Assembly (NCBI GenBank): GCA_016234155.1
Contig: JACRGZ010000110.1
Span: 1-14,627 of the forward strand
Length of the DNA stretch: 14,627 bases
Direction: 5' to 3'
Source of the DNA: Nitrospirota bacterium
GTDB taxonomy: Bacteria > Nitrospirota > 9FT-COMBO-42-15 > HDB-SIOI813
Notes under the pieces: generated by a model
The model's database searches: none
What the model was told of the DNA's origin: nothing
What the model saw: the letters and a program-made list of their open reading frames with translations, nothing else
Part shown: positions 5,248 through 12,158 of the stretch, one piece after another
Layout of the letters: the number at the start of each line of letters is the position of its first letter
Numbering within the stretch: position 1 is the first letter of the stretch
Program-made: the position numbers and the translations under genes

Positions 5248-8133
5248 TTAACATATAGATATTTCCATCACCCCCCTTACGTCAAGAATTAGCCCTACCT
5301 TTCCATCTCCCAATATGGCGCCCCCTGATATGCCCTTTACATTTTTAAATGTATCCCCGAGGGTCTTGATAACAACCTGCTGCTGGCCAAGTAGCTCATC
5401 CACCATGATGCAGGAGCGCATCCCGTCACTCTCTACCACTACTAACAGGGCATCCCATGGATTCTTATATACAGGTTCCGCATTATAAAGCCTGCTAAGG
5501 CGTACGAGGGGGAGAAGATTGCCGCGGAGATTGCATAGTTCCCCTTTGTTCTGAACCGTTATGATCTCCTCTTTTTTCGGTCTGAGAGACTCTTCTATAG
5601 AGAGGGTGGGTATGATATATTTCTCACCCCCCACCTGCACTACCATCCCATCTATAATGGCAAGGGTAAGCGGGAGGATTATGGATATAGATGTGCCGCT
5701 CCCTTCCTTACTCTGGATGTCTATGCGGCCGCGGAGTTTCTCGATATTTCTCCGCACGACATCCAACCCCACACCCCGGCCTGATATATCTGTCACCTTT
5801 TCTGCCGTTGAAAATCCTGCCTGGAATATCAGTTGGTATATCTGCTGGTCTCCTACACCGGATGCGTCATCTAAGAGCTCCTTTTCAACTGCCTTCTGTA
5901 AAATCTTCTCTCTGCAGAGGCCCATCCCGTCATCTTTGATCTCTATGACAATTGAGCCGCCCCTATGGAATGCGTTAAGGTATACAGCGCCCTTTTCAGG
6001 TTTCCCCTTTAGCATCCTTTCCTCGGGTGGTTCTATCCCATGGTCTACTGCATTCCGCAATATATGCACAAGGGGGTCACTGATCTCTTCTATTACACTC
6101 TTATCGAGCTCTGTATCTTCACCGGAAATTATCAGATCTACGTTCTTGCCGGCCTTTTTTGCGACATCCCTGACAACCCTCATCATCTTCTGAAAGGTCT
6201 GTTTCAGCGGGATCATCCGGATTGACATGACCAGGTCCTGTATCTCTCTTGTTATCTTTCCGAGATGGGATATGTCCTTCTGGATTCCCTGGCCGATAAG
6301 GTGTGCAAGCTGAGGATTCTGGCTGATCAAGGTCTGGGATATTACAAGCTCACCCACTAAATTTACAAGACTGTCCACCTTATCCGTATCCACCTTTATG
6401 GCGCCTGATGGCGCCTTAACCGAAGCCTTATGATATTCCTGTATCTCTAAGGCGGTCTTTACCTTGTCCTCATGTACTATTCCTTCTTCAACTAAGATCT
6501 CACCTATGCGCCTCTCCTGGAGTTTGAGGGCACGATTTAGTTGCTCCTCTGTTATGGCGCCGGTTGCCATTAATATTTCCCCGATTTTTGGCACGTCGTT
6601 TGCGTCTTTCATGACAAGTGCTGAATTGATGAGCATTTCTATCTTTTGAATCAGGGGATTGGTATCAATGGCTTCATCATATTGAGGATATTTGCTGAGG
6701 TCGTTATCTGTAAGTCCAAATCTATCCCTTACAGACCAGGGGAGACCCAATCTTAATCGCTTTACTATATCAACTGACACCAGGAGTATATCAATGACCT
6801 TCTGGTTTGCACTTAGCTGTCTATTTCTGATGCAATCAAGAAGCGTTTCAATGGAGTGACAGATATGACCAATCTCTTTAATGCCAAGGTAACCGCAATT
6901 GCCTTTTATCGTGTGGAAGGGACGGAATATATCATTTACTATATCTAAGTTGTCTTTATCTTTCTCTAACCGGAGTATCAATGACTCTATCTCTTCCAAA
7001 TAGGTGTTTGACTCTTCCATGAACTCAAAGAAGATTGTTCTAAGCCCGGTTGAGGCTGCAGCAGATTCAGGTGTGTTGATATCATCATCATTTTGTCCGG
7101 TTGACTGGTCATCTGACAGATTGGCCGATTGAGGCATTTCCCAGTCATCTGATGTGGGAGACGACCCTGTTGTTATGGAAGTTGTTATGAAGTTAATCTC
7201 GTTTTCTGTTATTGCATGGGCCGTTATATCGCCAACGGCAACGGCAAACTCACATATATCATTTATAAATTCACCACTCCCTTCAGCAGAAAATATTAAC
7301 CATATATCATCAAAATAGAGCATAGATGTGTTAAGATCATCAAGCGATGGGAGATGGTCTACAGGACATCTCACATATAATATCTCACCTGCTGCAGATA
7401 GATTCTTTAACAGGACAAGGGGGTCTATCCCTTTGAAGAAACAATATTTATTTAAGGCTATAGATATCTGATATATCTTCTTGCCGCTTCTTGTATGATC
7501 AAGGAGGGTATTGAGCTGTAATGATTTAAGGTTTCTCAAGAAGGCCTTGTTTAAACCGGCGTTATATACGGTGTATGCCCCCTCCTTTTCCCCCACAAGG
7601 TGGGGGGGATAGAGCTTGCCCTGACCCTGAACTTGTTTCAGGGGTCTCAGGGGTGTGGGTGCTTCTTTTGCCGGCAATATGGCCCGTATCTGTCTCACTG
7701 TATCTTCGTAATCTGATTCAGAGGGTTTTTTGCCGGCCTGTATAGATGATAAAATCCCTTTTATCTGGTCTAATCCTGAGAAGAGGGTATCAATCATCTT
7801 CTCTGTGCTTATCTCATCTGAAATCCCCCTTAATCCCCCTTTTTCAAAGGGGGAAATTAGTTCCCCCCCTTTATTAAAGGGGGGGATGGGGGGATTATCC
7901 TCATTCCGCATGAAATCGAGGAGGTCTTCGCAGGCATGTGCAAGCCTCTCTATGCCGTGAAACTCAAATATGCCGGATGAGCCCTTGAGTGTGTGCATGC
8001 TGCGGAATATGCCGTCCAGCGTTTCCCTGTCGCCAGGATTGCCTTCAAGCTGCAGCAGAAGCCCATCCAAGTTGTTGAGGATGTCATCAGCTTCTTGGTA
8101 AAATGTCTCTTTTAGTTTTTCTATCTCTTCCAT
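5248..8133 (-). CDS. cheA: CheA histidine kinase with two Hpt domains and an MshEN-like tandem
   Basis: At 961 residues this is much longer than the usual 650-700. Domains in order: P1 Hpt 1-150 with H47 (MHTLKGSSG); P2-like CheY/CheB-binding domain about 195-300; second Hpt about 365-460 with H407 (FHTIKGNCG); two 24-residue MshEN-like motifs at 516-539 and 542-565; P3 dimerisation 577-640; P4 ATPase about 640-820 with N-box ILRNAVDHG (N694), DDGMG at 734-738 and SGRGVGLDVV; P5 CheW-like 823-960. It autophosphorylates on His and passes phosphate to CheY and CheB. Residues 80-104 (NPPIPPFNKGG...) are a dispersed repeat inserted in P1 between its third and fourth helices, and residues about 155-187 come from two more repeats. 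AAGGAACAT precedes the ATG. All kinase motifs are intact. Confidence 0.97.
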   Translation of the reverse strand: MEEIEKLKETFYQEADDILNNLDGLLLQLEGNPGDRETLDGIFRSMHTLKGSSGIFEFHGIERLAHACEDLLDFMRNEDNPPIPPFNKGGELISPFEKGGLRGISDEISTEKMIDTLFSGLDQIKGILSSIQAGKKPSESDYEDTVRQIRAILPAKEAPTPLRPLKQVQGQGKLYPPHLVGEKEGAYTVYNAGLNKAFLRNLKSLQLNTLLDHTRSGKKIYQISIALNKYCFFKGIDPLVLLKNLSAAGEILYVRCPVDHLPSLDDLNTSMLYFDDIWLIFSAEGSGEFINDICEFAVAVGDITAHAITENEINFITTSITTGSSPTSDDWEMPQSANLSDDQSTGQNDDDINTPESAAASTGLRTIFFEFMEESNTYLEEIESLILRLEKDKDNLDIVNDIFRPFHTIKGNCGYLGIKEIGHICHSIETLLDCIRNRQLSANQKVIDILLVSVDIVKRLRLGLPWSVRDRFGLTDNDLSKYPQYDEAIDTNPLIQKIEMLINSALVMKDANDVPKIGEILMATGAITEEQLNRALKLQERRIGEILVEEGIVHEDKVKTALEIQEYHKASVKAPSGAIKVDTDKVDSLVNLVGELVISQTLISQNPQLAHLIGQGIQKDISHLGKITREIQDLVMSIRMIPLKQTFQKMMRVVRDVAKKAGKNVDLIISGEDTELDKSVIEEISDPLVHILRNAVDHGIEPPEERMLKGKPEKGAVYLNAFHRGGSIVIEIKDDGMGLCREKILQKAVEKELLDDASGVGDQQIYQLIFQAGFSTAEKVTDISGRGVGLDVVRRNIEKLRGRIDIQSKEGSGTSISIILPLTLAIIDGMVVQVGGEKYIIPTLSIEESLRPKKEEIITVQNKGELCNLRGNLLPLVRLSRLYNAEPVYKNPWDALLVVVESDGMRSCIMVDELLGQQQVVIKTLGDTFKNVKGISGGAILGDGKVGLILDVRGVMEISIC
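6439..6588 (-). other. MshEN-like tandem motif in CheA (candidate c-di-GMP site)
   Basis: Residues 516-539 and 542-565 each run 24 residues with the spacing R/K-[LI]-G-x2-L-hydrophobic-x2-G-x-hydrophobic-x4-[LV]-x3-L-x2-Q. The second copy (RIGEILVEEGIV...Q) fits very well; the first has K, M and A at three positions. MshEN domains with this motif bind cyclic di-GMP, but there the two halves are 5 residues apart and here only 2. Binding is therefore a hypothesis. Confidence 0.5.
7579..7662. repeat. Two palindromic repeats inside the cheA linker
   Basis: CCCCCAC and GTGGGGG flank AAG, and CCCTGAA and TTCAGGG flank CTTGT. Both are read in frame as LRPLKQVQGQGKLYPPHLVG between P1 and the P2-like domain. 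They are dispersed repeat types, inserted where a flexible linker tolerates them. Confidence 0.75.
7821..7905. repeat. Double-hairpin C/G-tract repeat in frame within the CheA P1 domain
   Basis: Two palindromes in a row: CCCCCTTT(7835-7842)/AAAGGGGG(7846-7853), and CCCCCCCTTT(7863-7872)/AAAGGGGGGG(7876-7885), the latter a perfect 10-bp stem with a 3-nt loop. The whole unit aligns with the intergenic copy at about 9061-9141. It is translated as NPPIPPFNKGG...FEKGGLRGI without a stop or frameshift. Confidence 0.9.
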
Positions 8134-8169
8134 ATGTTCCTTGCCTGATCCCCCTCACCGCCTGATCCC

Positions 8170-8225
8170 CCTCACCCTTCCCTCTCCCCCCAAAGGAGAG
8201 AAATGACGAGAGGGTTTGGGTGAGG
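8170..8225. repeat. CCTCACCC...GGGTGAGG inverted repeat, cheY-cheA gap
   Basis: CCTCACCCTTCCCTCT (8170-8185) pairs with AGAGGGTTTGGGTGAGG (8209-8225) around a short internal bulge. A direct repeat of CCTGATCCCCCTCACC lies just before it (about 8146-8176). It is the same class as the copy at 2795-2830. Confidence 0.75.
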
Positions 8226-8239
8226 AGGTTTTTATGCCA

Positions 8240-8605
8240 TCACGGGCATACCTTCTTTACCACTGCAATAAGCTGCTCCGGCTTAAAGGGCTTTACTATC
8301 CAACCTGTTGCGCCGGCGCTTTTCCCTTGTTCTTTCTTTTCAGGCTGTGACTCTGTTGTCAGCACAATGACTGGTGTAAATTTATGTGCCGGCAGTTTTC
8401 GCACTTCGAGAATGAGTCTTATACCATCCATGTTTGGCATATTTATGTCTGTAATAATTACGTGATATCTGTCGCCATTAAGTTTACCAAGGGCATCCAC
8501 ACCGTCATTAGCAAGGGTCACGCTATAGCCCTCTTTCTCAAGTGTCGTGGCTATGGTCTGCCGCATGGTGACAGAGTCGTCAACGGCTAAGATGTTTTTG
8601 AGCAT
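8240..8605 (-). CDS. cheY: CheY-like single-domain response regulator
   Basis: A 121-residue REC-only protein, the usual CheY size. Acidic pair D9/D10 (AVDDS), phosphoacceptor D53 (IITDINMP), T83/T84 in VIVLTTES, and K105 in IVKPFKP. It is phosphorylated by CheA and, by family precedent, binds the flagellar switch FliM. GGAGG lies 9 bases before the ATG at 8605. It sits directly upstream of cheA. It has the PEKKEQGKSAGATGW stretch typical of CheY proteins encoded with cheA in delta-proteobacterial-type operons. No separate CheZ, CheC or CheX gene is visible here. Confidence 0.95.
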   Translation of the reverse strand: MLKNILAVDDSVTMRQTIATTLEKEGYSVTLANDGVDALGKLNGDRYHVIITDINMPNMDGIRLILEVRKLPAHKFTPVIVLTTESQPEKKEQGKSAGATGWIVKPFKPEQLIAVVKKVCP

Positions 8606-8631
8606 GTTGCAAAACCTCCACCCCCACCCTA

Positions 8632-8656
8632 TCCCTCCCCCTTTAAGGGGGAGGGA
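8632..8656. repeat. TCCCTCCCCCTT/AAGGGGGAGGGA palindrome, cheY-STAS gap
   Basis: Perfect 12-bp arms around a single T, between the STAS gene and cheY. The structure is strong but has no U tract. Confidence 0.8.
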
Positions 8657-8674
8657 AAAAGGGAGGGGGTCTCT

Positions 8675-8980
8675 TCATTCTATCTTAAATAACCTGTCCA
8701 GCATCAATGTCTCAAATACCTCTTTAACATGCCCATGTGGTGAGCTTATTCTGAGCTCTCCACCCGCGTCTTTAAATTTCTTGTAGAAAAGCAGTAATTT
8801 GCCAATCCCGTGGCTGTTGATACTTTCCACATGACTCATGTCAATAACAGCATTTTTTTTACCTGCTGACAGCAATTCATGCATGGTCTCCCGGAAAGTT
8901 CTGGCTGCCTCCTCATTATCCATATCCCCCTGAATAGCGACTACTGTCCTTCCATTGTTTTCTCTGACGCTGCACTGCAT
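8675..8980 (-). CDS. STAS-domain anti-sigma-factor-antagonist-like protein
   Basis: A 101-residue single STAS domain (SpoIIAA/RsbV/HsbA class). The hallmark helix-start motif is VESINSHGIGKLL, with S56 at the position of the regulatory phosphoserine in SpoIIAA-type proteins. A beta strand AVIDMSHV precedes it and GELRISS follows. AGGAGGG stands 7 bases before the ATG at 8980. Such proteins are phosphorylated by RsbW-like HATPase kinases and dephosphorylated by PP2C phosphatases; both activities are predicted in the protein at 12230-13909. It lies between cheY and the two-TM receptor. The binding partner (anti-sigma factor, FlgM, or a receptor-array component) cannot be told from sequence. Confidence 0.9.
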   Translation of the reverse strand: MQCSVRENNGRTVVAIQGDMDNEEAARTFRETMHELLSAGKKNAVIDMSHVESINSHGIGKLLLFYKKFKDAGGELRISSPHGHVKEVFETLMLDRLFKIE

Positions 8981-9075
8981 TGGTGTCCCTCCTTGTTATG
9001 ATTCCCCCTCACCCTAACCTTGTTCATCTGAAAATGCCCTTTCAAATCCCCCCTTACCCCATAATCCCCCTAAAT

Positions 9076-9141
9076 CCCCCTTTAAAAAAGGGGGACTTTT
9101 ACCCCCCTTTTCTAAAGGGGGGATGGGGGGATTATTTTCAT
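9076..9141. repeat. Double-hairpin C/G-tract repeat, intergenic copy
   Basis: CCCCCTT(9076-9082)/AAGGGGG(9088-9094) and CCCCCCTTT(9102-9110)/AAAGGGGGG(9114-9122) form two adjacent stems, then ATGGGGGGATTATTTTCAT. Bases 9106-9141 match 1-36 with one mismatch. It occupies most of the 198-bp gap between the receptor and the STAS gene, in which I see no gene. Confidence 0.88.
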
Positions 9142-9185
9142 CCTCCTTTGTGAGCCCGTGGCACATGAATGGTTCATCTCAAAAT
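9134..9185. repeat. 52-bp dispersed repeat, copy B
   Basis: It aligns with 2734-2786. It overlaps the ATTATTTTCAT end of the C/G-tract repeat and runs into the stop codon of the upstream receptor gene (9179-9181). It includes TTTGTGAGC and GGTTCATCTC. Confidence 0.55.
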
Positions 9186-10474
9186 AATTCCACATTATCT
9201 CCAAGTTCATTAGTCTTAAGCGCCGCAACAGTGGCTGGCGCTGCGGCAACCAGATCGAATTCCTTATCATCATTAGAATGTCTCAGGTTCTTCAGCACGC
9301 CCCTTTCATGATCCACTGTGTATATATTTTTTAGTTCGTTGTATAAATTTTTCGGGGAGGGGATTGATATAATCTGTTCACCATCGAGATTTGGGGTAAC
9401 GGGTAAGGGTGACTTTTGCTCTTTGTTGTCACCAATATGCTGACATGCCTGGATGAGCCTCCCCTTTAACCTTTCTAAGGGTTCTATAACATGCTCAACC
9501 TCCTGACGTGTAATATCCTGGAACTGCAATGCATAGAGTGCGTTTTCTATATCACCTGTTATGATGTTATAACTGTTAGTGAGGGTCTGCATTGCCTCAG
9601 ATATAGTGGTAATGGACCCCCTGAACTTTTCTGTCACTTCTCTCAATGTCCTGTCAGATGTCTCTATCCTCTTGATATCTTCACTGATCCTCCCTTTCAT
9701 ATTCTTATGGATATTATCTATGGTGGACCTTGATGACTTTGCTATCTTGTTAATACTGACAGATGTTTCTGTTGACTTATTTGCGAGCTTTCTCACCTCA
9801 TCTGCCACTACGGCGAATCCCCTGCCATGTTCACCGGCACGCGCTGCCTCAATAGCGGCATTTAATGCGAGGAGATTTGTCTGGTCTGCAATATACTCGA
9901 TCTCACTTACAAATTTGGATATTCCATCAAAGTTCTGTGATATGGTCTGCAGCTCTCCTAAGAATTCCTGACTCATCTTTGACATCTCGCTGAGGACATT
10001 TAATACATTGGACGTCGCCTCTTCGTTGATCTTGACTATCTTATATACATATGACTCCTCAAAATCCATGCTCTTTGTAGCTATAAAGTAGTTCACTACA
10101 GTATTTGCCTCATCTGCACCTTCCCGTGCCTTTTCTATTATCTTTTTGAAGGCATCCCCAATTTCAAGCGCCGCCTTTTCCGTCTGTACTGTTATACTCT
10201 GCAGGTTCTGGATTAGAATAGGTATCATCTCTATTCCATATTGATTGGTCTCCTGCAGAGAGTGGAGCAGGGTTGCAGACTCTTTTCCGGTAATCTCTTC
10301 CCGTTCTTCTCTCTTTTTATCAATGGCATTATGCCACCTCTTCATGAGCAGATAAGAAGTGATTCCGGAACTTAGCGATAATATTACCCCTGCCGCTATA
10401 ACACGGTCGTGAGGGGCAAATACAATTACAATAAGAGGCGGCAGTGATGCCAAAATTATGCTATATGCCATCAT
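9179..10474 (-). CDS. Two-TM methyl-accepting-like chemoreceptor with CheZ-like tail motif
   Basis: 431 residues. A short N-terminal hairpin of two membrane segments (about 4-19 and 25-44) leaves almost no periplasmic part, so sensing is probably membrane or cytoplasmic. A long coiled coil follows, with the receptor tip IEYIADQTNLLALNAAIEAA and RAGEHGRGFAVVADEVRKLA at about 192-231. After the returning helix, residues 313-342 read LYALQFQDITRQEVEHVIEP..., resembling the CheZ catalytic helix (QDLTGQ), with D320 and Q324 spaced as its DxxxQ. The C-terminus is ELGDNVELF. The start ATG overlaps the stop of the upstream STAS gene (ATGA, 10471-10474), so the two are translationally coupled. It could be a receptor for ODP or the STAS proteins, which is inference. 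Confidence 0.92.
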   Translation of the reverse strand: MMAYSIILASLPPLIVIVFAPHDRVIAAGVILSLSSGITSYLLMKRWHNAIDKKREEREEITGKESATLLHSLQETNQYGIEMIPILIQNLQSITVQTEKAALEIGDAFKKIIEKAREGADEANTVVNYFIATKSMDFEESYVYKIVKINEEATSNVLNVLSEMSKMSQEFLGELQTISQNFDGISKFVSEIEYIADQTNLLALNAAIEAARAGEHGRGFAVVADEVRKLANKSTETSVSINKIAKSSRSTIDNIHKNMKGRISEDIKRIETSDRTLREVTEKFRGSITTISEAMQTLTNSYNIITGDIENALYALQFQDITRQEVEHVIEPLERLKGRLIQACQHIGDNKEQKSPLPVTPNLDGEQIISIPSPKNLYNELKNIYTVDHERGVLKNLRHSNDDKEFDLVAAAPATVAALKTNELGDNVELF

Positions 10475-10737
10475 AAAGAAAACCCGAACAGATTAAGGTT
10501 TCTGATTATCCCATCATTTATATTCAGGATATTGAAATCCTTTAGACTCTTCTTTGCAGATATCAATATCTGGATTACAGGAGTTGATATACTTTCAACC
10601 TGATGCAGGTCTACGACAACAGAATTGTTATTTGTGTTTGCTACGGTGGTTATCTTTTCTTTGAGGAGTGGCGCATCATAGATGTCTAATTCATCCTGGA
10701 GTATAAGAATCTTGTTGTCTACTACTTCGTGCTTCAT
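10471..10737 (-). CDS. Small STAS-domain protein coupled to the receptor gene
   Basis: 88 residues from the ATG at 10737, which follows GGGAGGTCCCC; an ATG at 10758 is in frame but has no ribosome site. STAS fold: ILILQDELDIYDAPLLKEKI, then VVVDLHQVESISTPVIQILIS, where S51/T52 fall at the phosphoacceptor position and the usual SSG is replaced by STP. The C-terminus IIRNLNLFGFSL matches the final STAS helix. Its stop codon overlaps the start of the following receptor gene, implying matched synthesis and perhaps a direct complex. Being the second STAS protein in the operon, it may work in the array rather than with a sigma factor. STAS call firm, function open. Confidence 0.85.
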   Translation of the reverse strand: MKHEVVDNKILILQDELDIYDAPLLKEKITTVANTNNNSVVVDLHQVESISTPVIQILISAKKSLKDFNILNINDGIIRNLNLFGFSL

Positions 10738-10766
10738 GGGGACCTCCCTTTCCGCCATTCATTACG

Positions 10767-10784
10767 ATACCGTTTTTACGGTAT
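10767..10784. promoter_or_regulatory. ATACCGT/ACGGTAT palindrome at the likely transcript start
   Basis: Perfect 7-bp arms around a TTTT/AAAA centre. It begins 5 bases past the sigma-28-like -10 box (10790-10797), so it overlaps the expected start point and forms the first hairpin of the leader, 29 bases before the STAS ATG. It could be an operator or a 5' stabilising hairpin. Confidence 0.5.
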
Positions 10785-10789
10785 TCAAT

Positions 10790-10816
10790 TTATCGGCCTT
10801 CACTTTTTAAAAGTTA
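10790..10816 (-). promoter_or_regulatory. Sigma-28 (FliA)-like promoter for the STAS-receptor operon
   Basis: On the minus strand TAACTTTT (10816-10809), an 11-base spacer and GCCGATAA (10797-10790). The FliA consensus is TAAAGTTT-N11-GCCGATAA: the -10 is identical, the -35 matches 6 of 8, and the spacer is exact. The predicted start lies about 45 bases before the STAS start codon, and everything from there to the second CheA is co-directional. Confidence 0.75.
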
Positions 10817-10837
10817 AGTGTTATCCGGAAAGTTTTT

Positions 10838-10858
10838 GGTTCATTCGTATTTAAGCTG
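10838..10858 (-). promoter_or_regulatory. Shared 21-nt upstream motif, copy 1
   Basis: The minus strand contains CTTAAATACGAAT and a flanking AACC. It matches 12159-12179 at 19 of 21 positions and lies 40 bases upstream of the sigma-28-like -10 box. The copy upstream of the ODP-like gene has nearly the same position, so an activator or UP-type element is plausible. Confidence 0.55.
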
Positions 10859-10876
10859 AAATCTGTCAAGGCGGGC

Positions 10877-12022
10877 TTATGACTGTTCATTTGTAATCTT
10901 TCCGTCCAGGATATCAGGCATCTTCAAACCAAATTCCCTTATCAGGTTATGGAGCATTAGTCGGCAGTTGAATACAGCCCAGAAACCGAAACGCTTTTCA
11001 TAAGCGCTAAGGAGCCTGTTCAATATATCTTTTCCATCCTTCTCGCGGATCGCTATAAGGTTTCCTTCGCTGTCAAGATGGATACCCCGCACCTGTCTCG
11101 CCGTTGCAGTGGCATCCTCTTTCCCGAGTACCCCCATCTCCCGTTCAATCACCCTCGCTATGATGTACCTATAGCCTATTGGAAGTCCGCTATAGTTTGC
11201 CATTGTAGAGTTTCCAAGAGACCCTGATACCGGAAGAGGTACATCTTTCACTCCAATCCTATATGGGTCGTCTCCACATAGAAGGTCTATACCACATCTG
11301 GATGATGAGAGGGCATGTATATAGTGCAAAACATCCCGGTTGATGATGGAACCATGCTGCGGGAGGATTCTATCGATGGAGAGTGGGGCAAGTTTTGACA
11401 TGGCGTATTGGAGATGGCGAGTTGAGGCCATATAATCATCATGAAAACTACGCATTGCCTCGACATAAAAATGGTCTGCGTAGAAGCTCCATTTATTGGT
11501 GATGGCACCAAAGATATCCCCCGAGAAGAGAGACCTGCTCTTTTCATCATAGGTCATGAAGGTGCCCGGGCTGTGACACCATGGGGCAAAGATAAAACGG
11601 AGTATCCGGCCACTGGATAACTTAAGATTCCAATACATCTGGTCAATAGGGTATATAGGGAAGGATATCCCGTATTGCTTGATGAATACAACAGTACGGC
11701 TATGGGTTACTATATGGAAAGGAATAGAGTTAAATGCCATTTCCCATGCAGGTAGCGAACCACACACATCAGTATCCTGGTGAGTCAGCACTATGTGGCG
11801 GATCTTCCGGAGAGGGACTATTTTTATTACCCTTTGAAAGATAGATTGGTGATGCAGGAGAGAGCCAGGTTCAAACAGAACCGCATCTTCTCCATCAACC
11901 AGGAGATATGAGTGACACTTGAGATGGGAATCTTCATCTTCTGCTCCTATCCACCAGATTCCCGGGACTACCTCAACTGGTTGGGAGATATCCATTTCCC
12001 TGTATTCTTCAATGGCAACCAT
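10877..12022 (-). CDS. ODP-like diiron metallo-beta-lactamase protein with unassigned C-terminal domain
   Basis: 381 residues from the ATG at 12022, which follows AAGGAGGCTCATT; a TTG frame to 12040 only reads through this ribosome site. Residues about 15-245 are a metallo-beta-lactamase fold of the flavodiiron type with all six metal ligands: H81, D83 and D85 (LTHQDTDVCG), H150 (WCHSPG), D169 (FSGDIFG), H223 (LPQHGS). No flavodoxin domain follows. This matches ODP, the diiron protein encoded in the Treponema denticola chemotaxis operon and shown to bind Fe and O2. Residues about 285-370 (ARVIEREMGVLG... YEKRFGFWAVFNCRL) form an extra domain I do not recognise. It has its own candidate promoter in the 207-bp gap upstream. 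Likely an oxygen or iron sensor for the array. Confidence 0.85.
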   Translation of the reverse strand: MVAIEEYREMDISQPVEVVPGIWWIGAEDEDSHLKCHSYLLVDGEDAVLFEPGSLLHHQSIFQRVIKIVPLRKIRHIVLTHQDTDVCGSLPAWEMAFNSIPFHIVTHSRTVVFIKQYGISFPIYPIDQMYWNLKLSSGRILRFIFAPWCHSPGTFMTYDEKSRSLFSGDIFGAITNKWSFYADHFYVEAMRSFHDDYMASTRHLQYAMSKLAPLSIDRILPQHGSIINRDVLHYIHALSSSRCGIDLLCGDDPYRIGVKDVPLPVSGSLGNSTMANYSGLPIGYRYIIARVIEREMGVLGKEDATATARQVRGIHLDSEGNLIAIREKDGKDILNRLLSAYEKRFGFWAVFNCRLMLHNLIREFGLKMPDILDGKITNEQS

Positions 12023-12108
12023 AATGAGCCTCCTTATCAAATTTACCCATTGCCCCTTTATCAGGGTACAACTAACGATCGGCTATTTATTTATCTAATT
12101 GATTATGT

Positions 12109-12135
12109 TTATCGGACAAAAAGTCCTGCGGTTAA
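12109..12135 (-). promoter_or_regulatory. Weak sigma-28-like promoter for the ODP-like gene
   Basis: The minus strand has TCCGATAA (12116-12109), 7 of 8 to GCCGATAA, with TTAA/TAAC about 15 bases before it. The -35 is poor. GGAC-TTTTT-GTCC forms a small palindrome over the spacer. It is credible mainly because the 21-nt upstream motif is repeated at the same distance. Confidence 0.45.
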
Positions 12136-12158
12136 TACCTATAAAATGGTAATTATCG

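Noticed and set aside
5561..6193. 210-codon plus-strand ORF
   Set aside because: Antisense shadow of the conserved P4/P5 part of cheA.
9076..9122. Paired G/C-rich hairpins as intrinsic terminators
   Set aside because: The stems are strong, but no U tract follows on the minus strand, and the same units occur inside coding sequence, so a terminator role is unsupported.
10864..10869. TTGACA as a sigma-70 -35 box upstream of the STAS gene
   Set aside because: At 17 bases the -10 would be GAATGA, a poor match, while a near-perfect sigma-28 site lies downstream.
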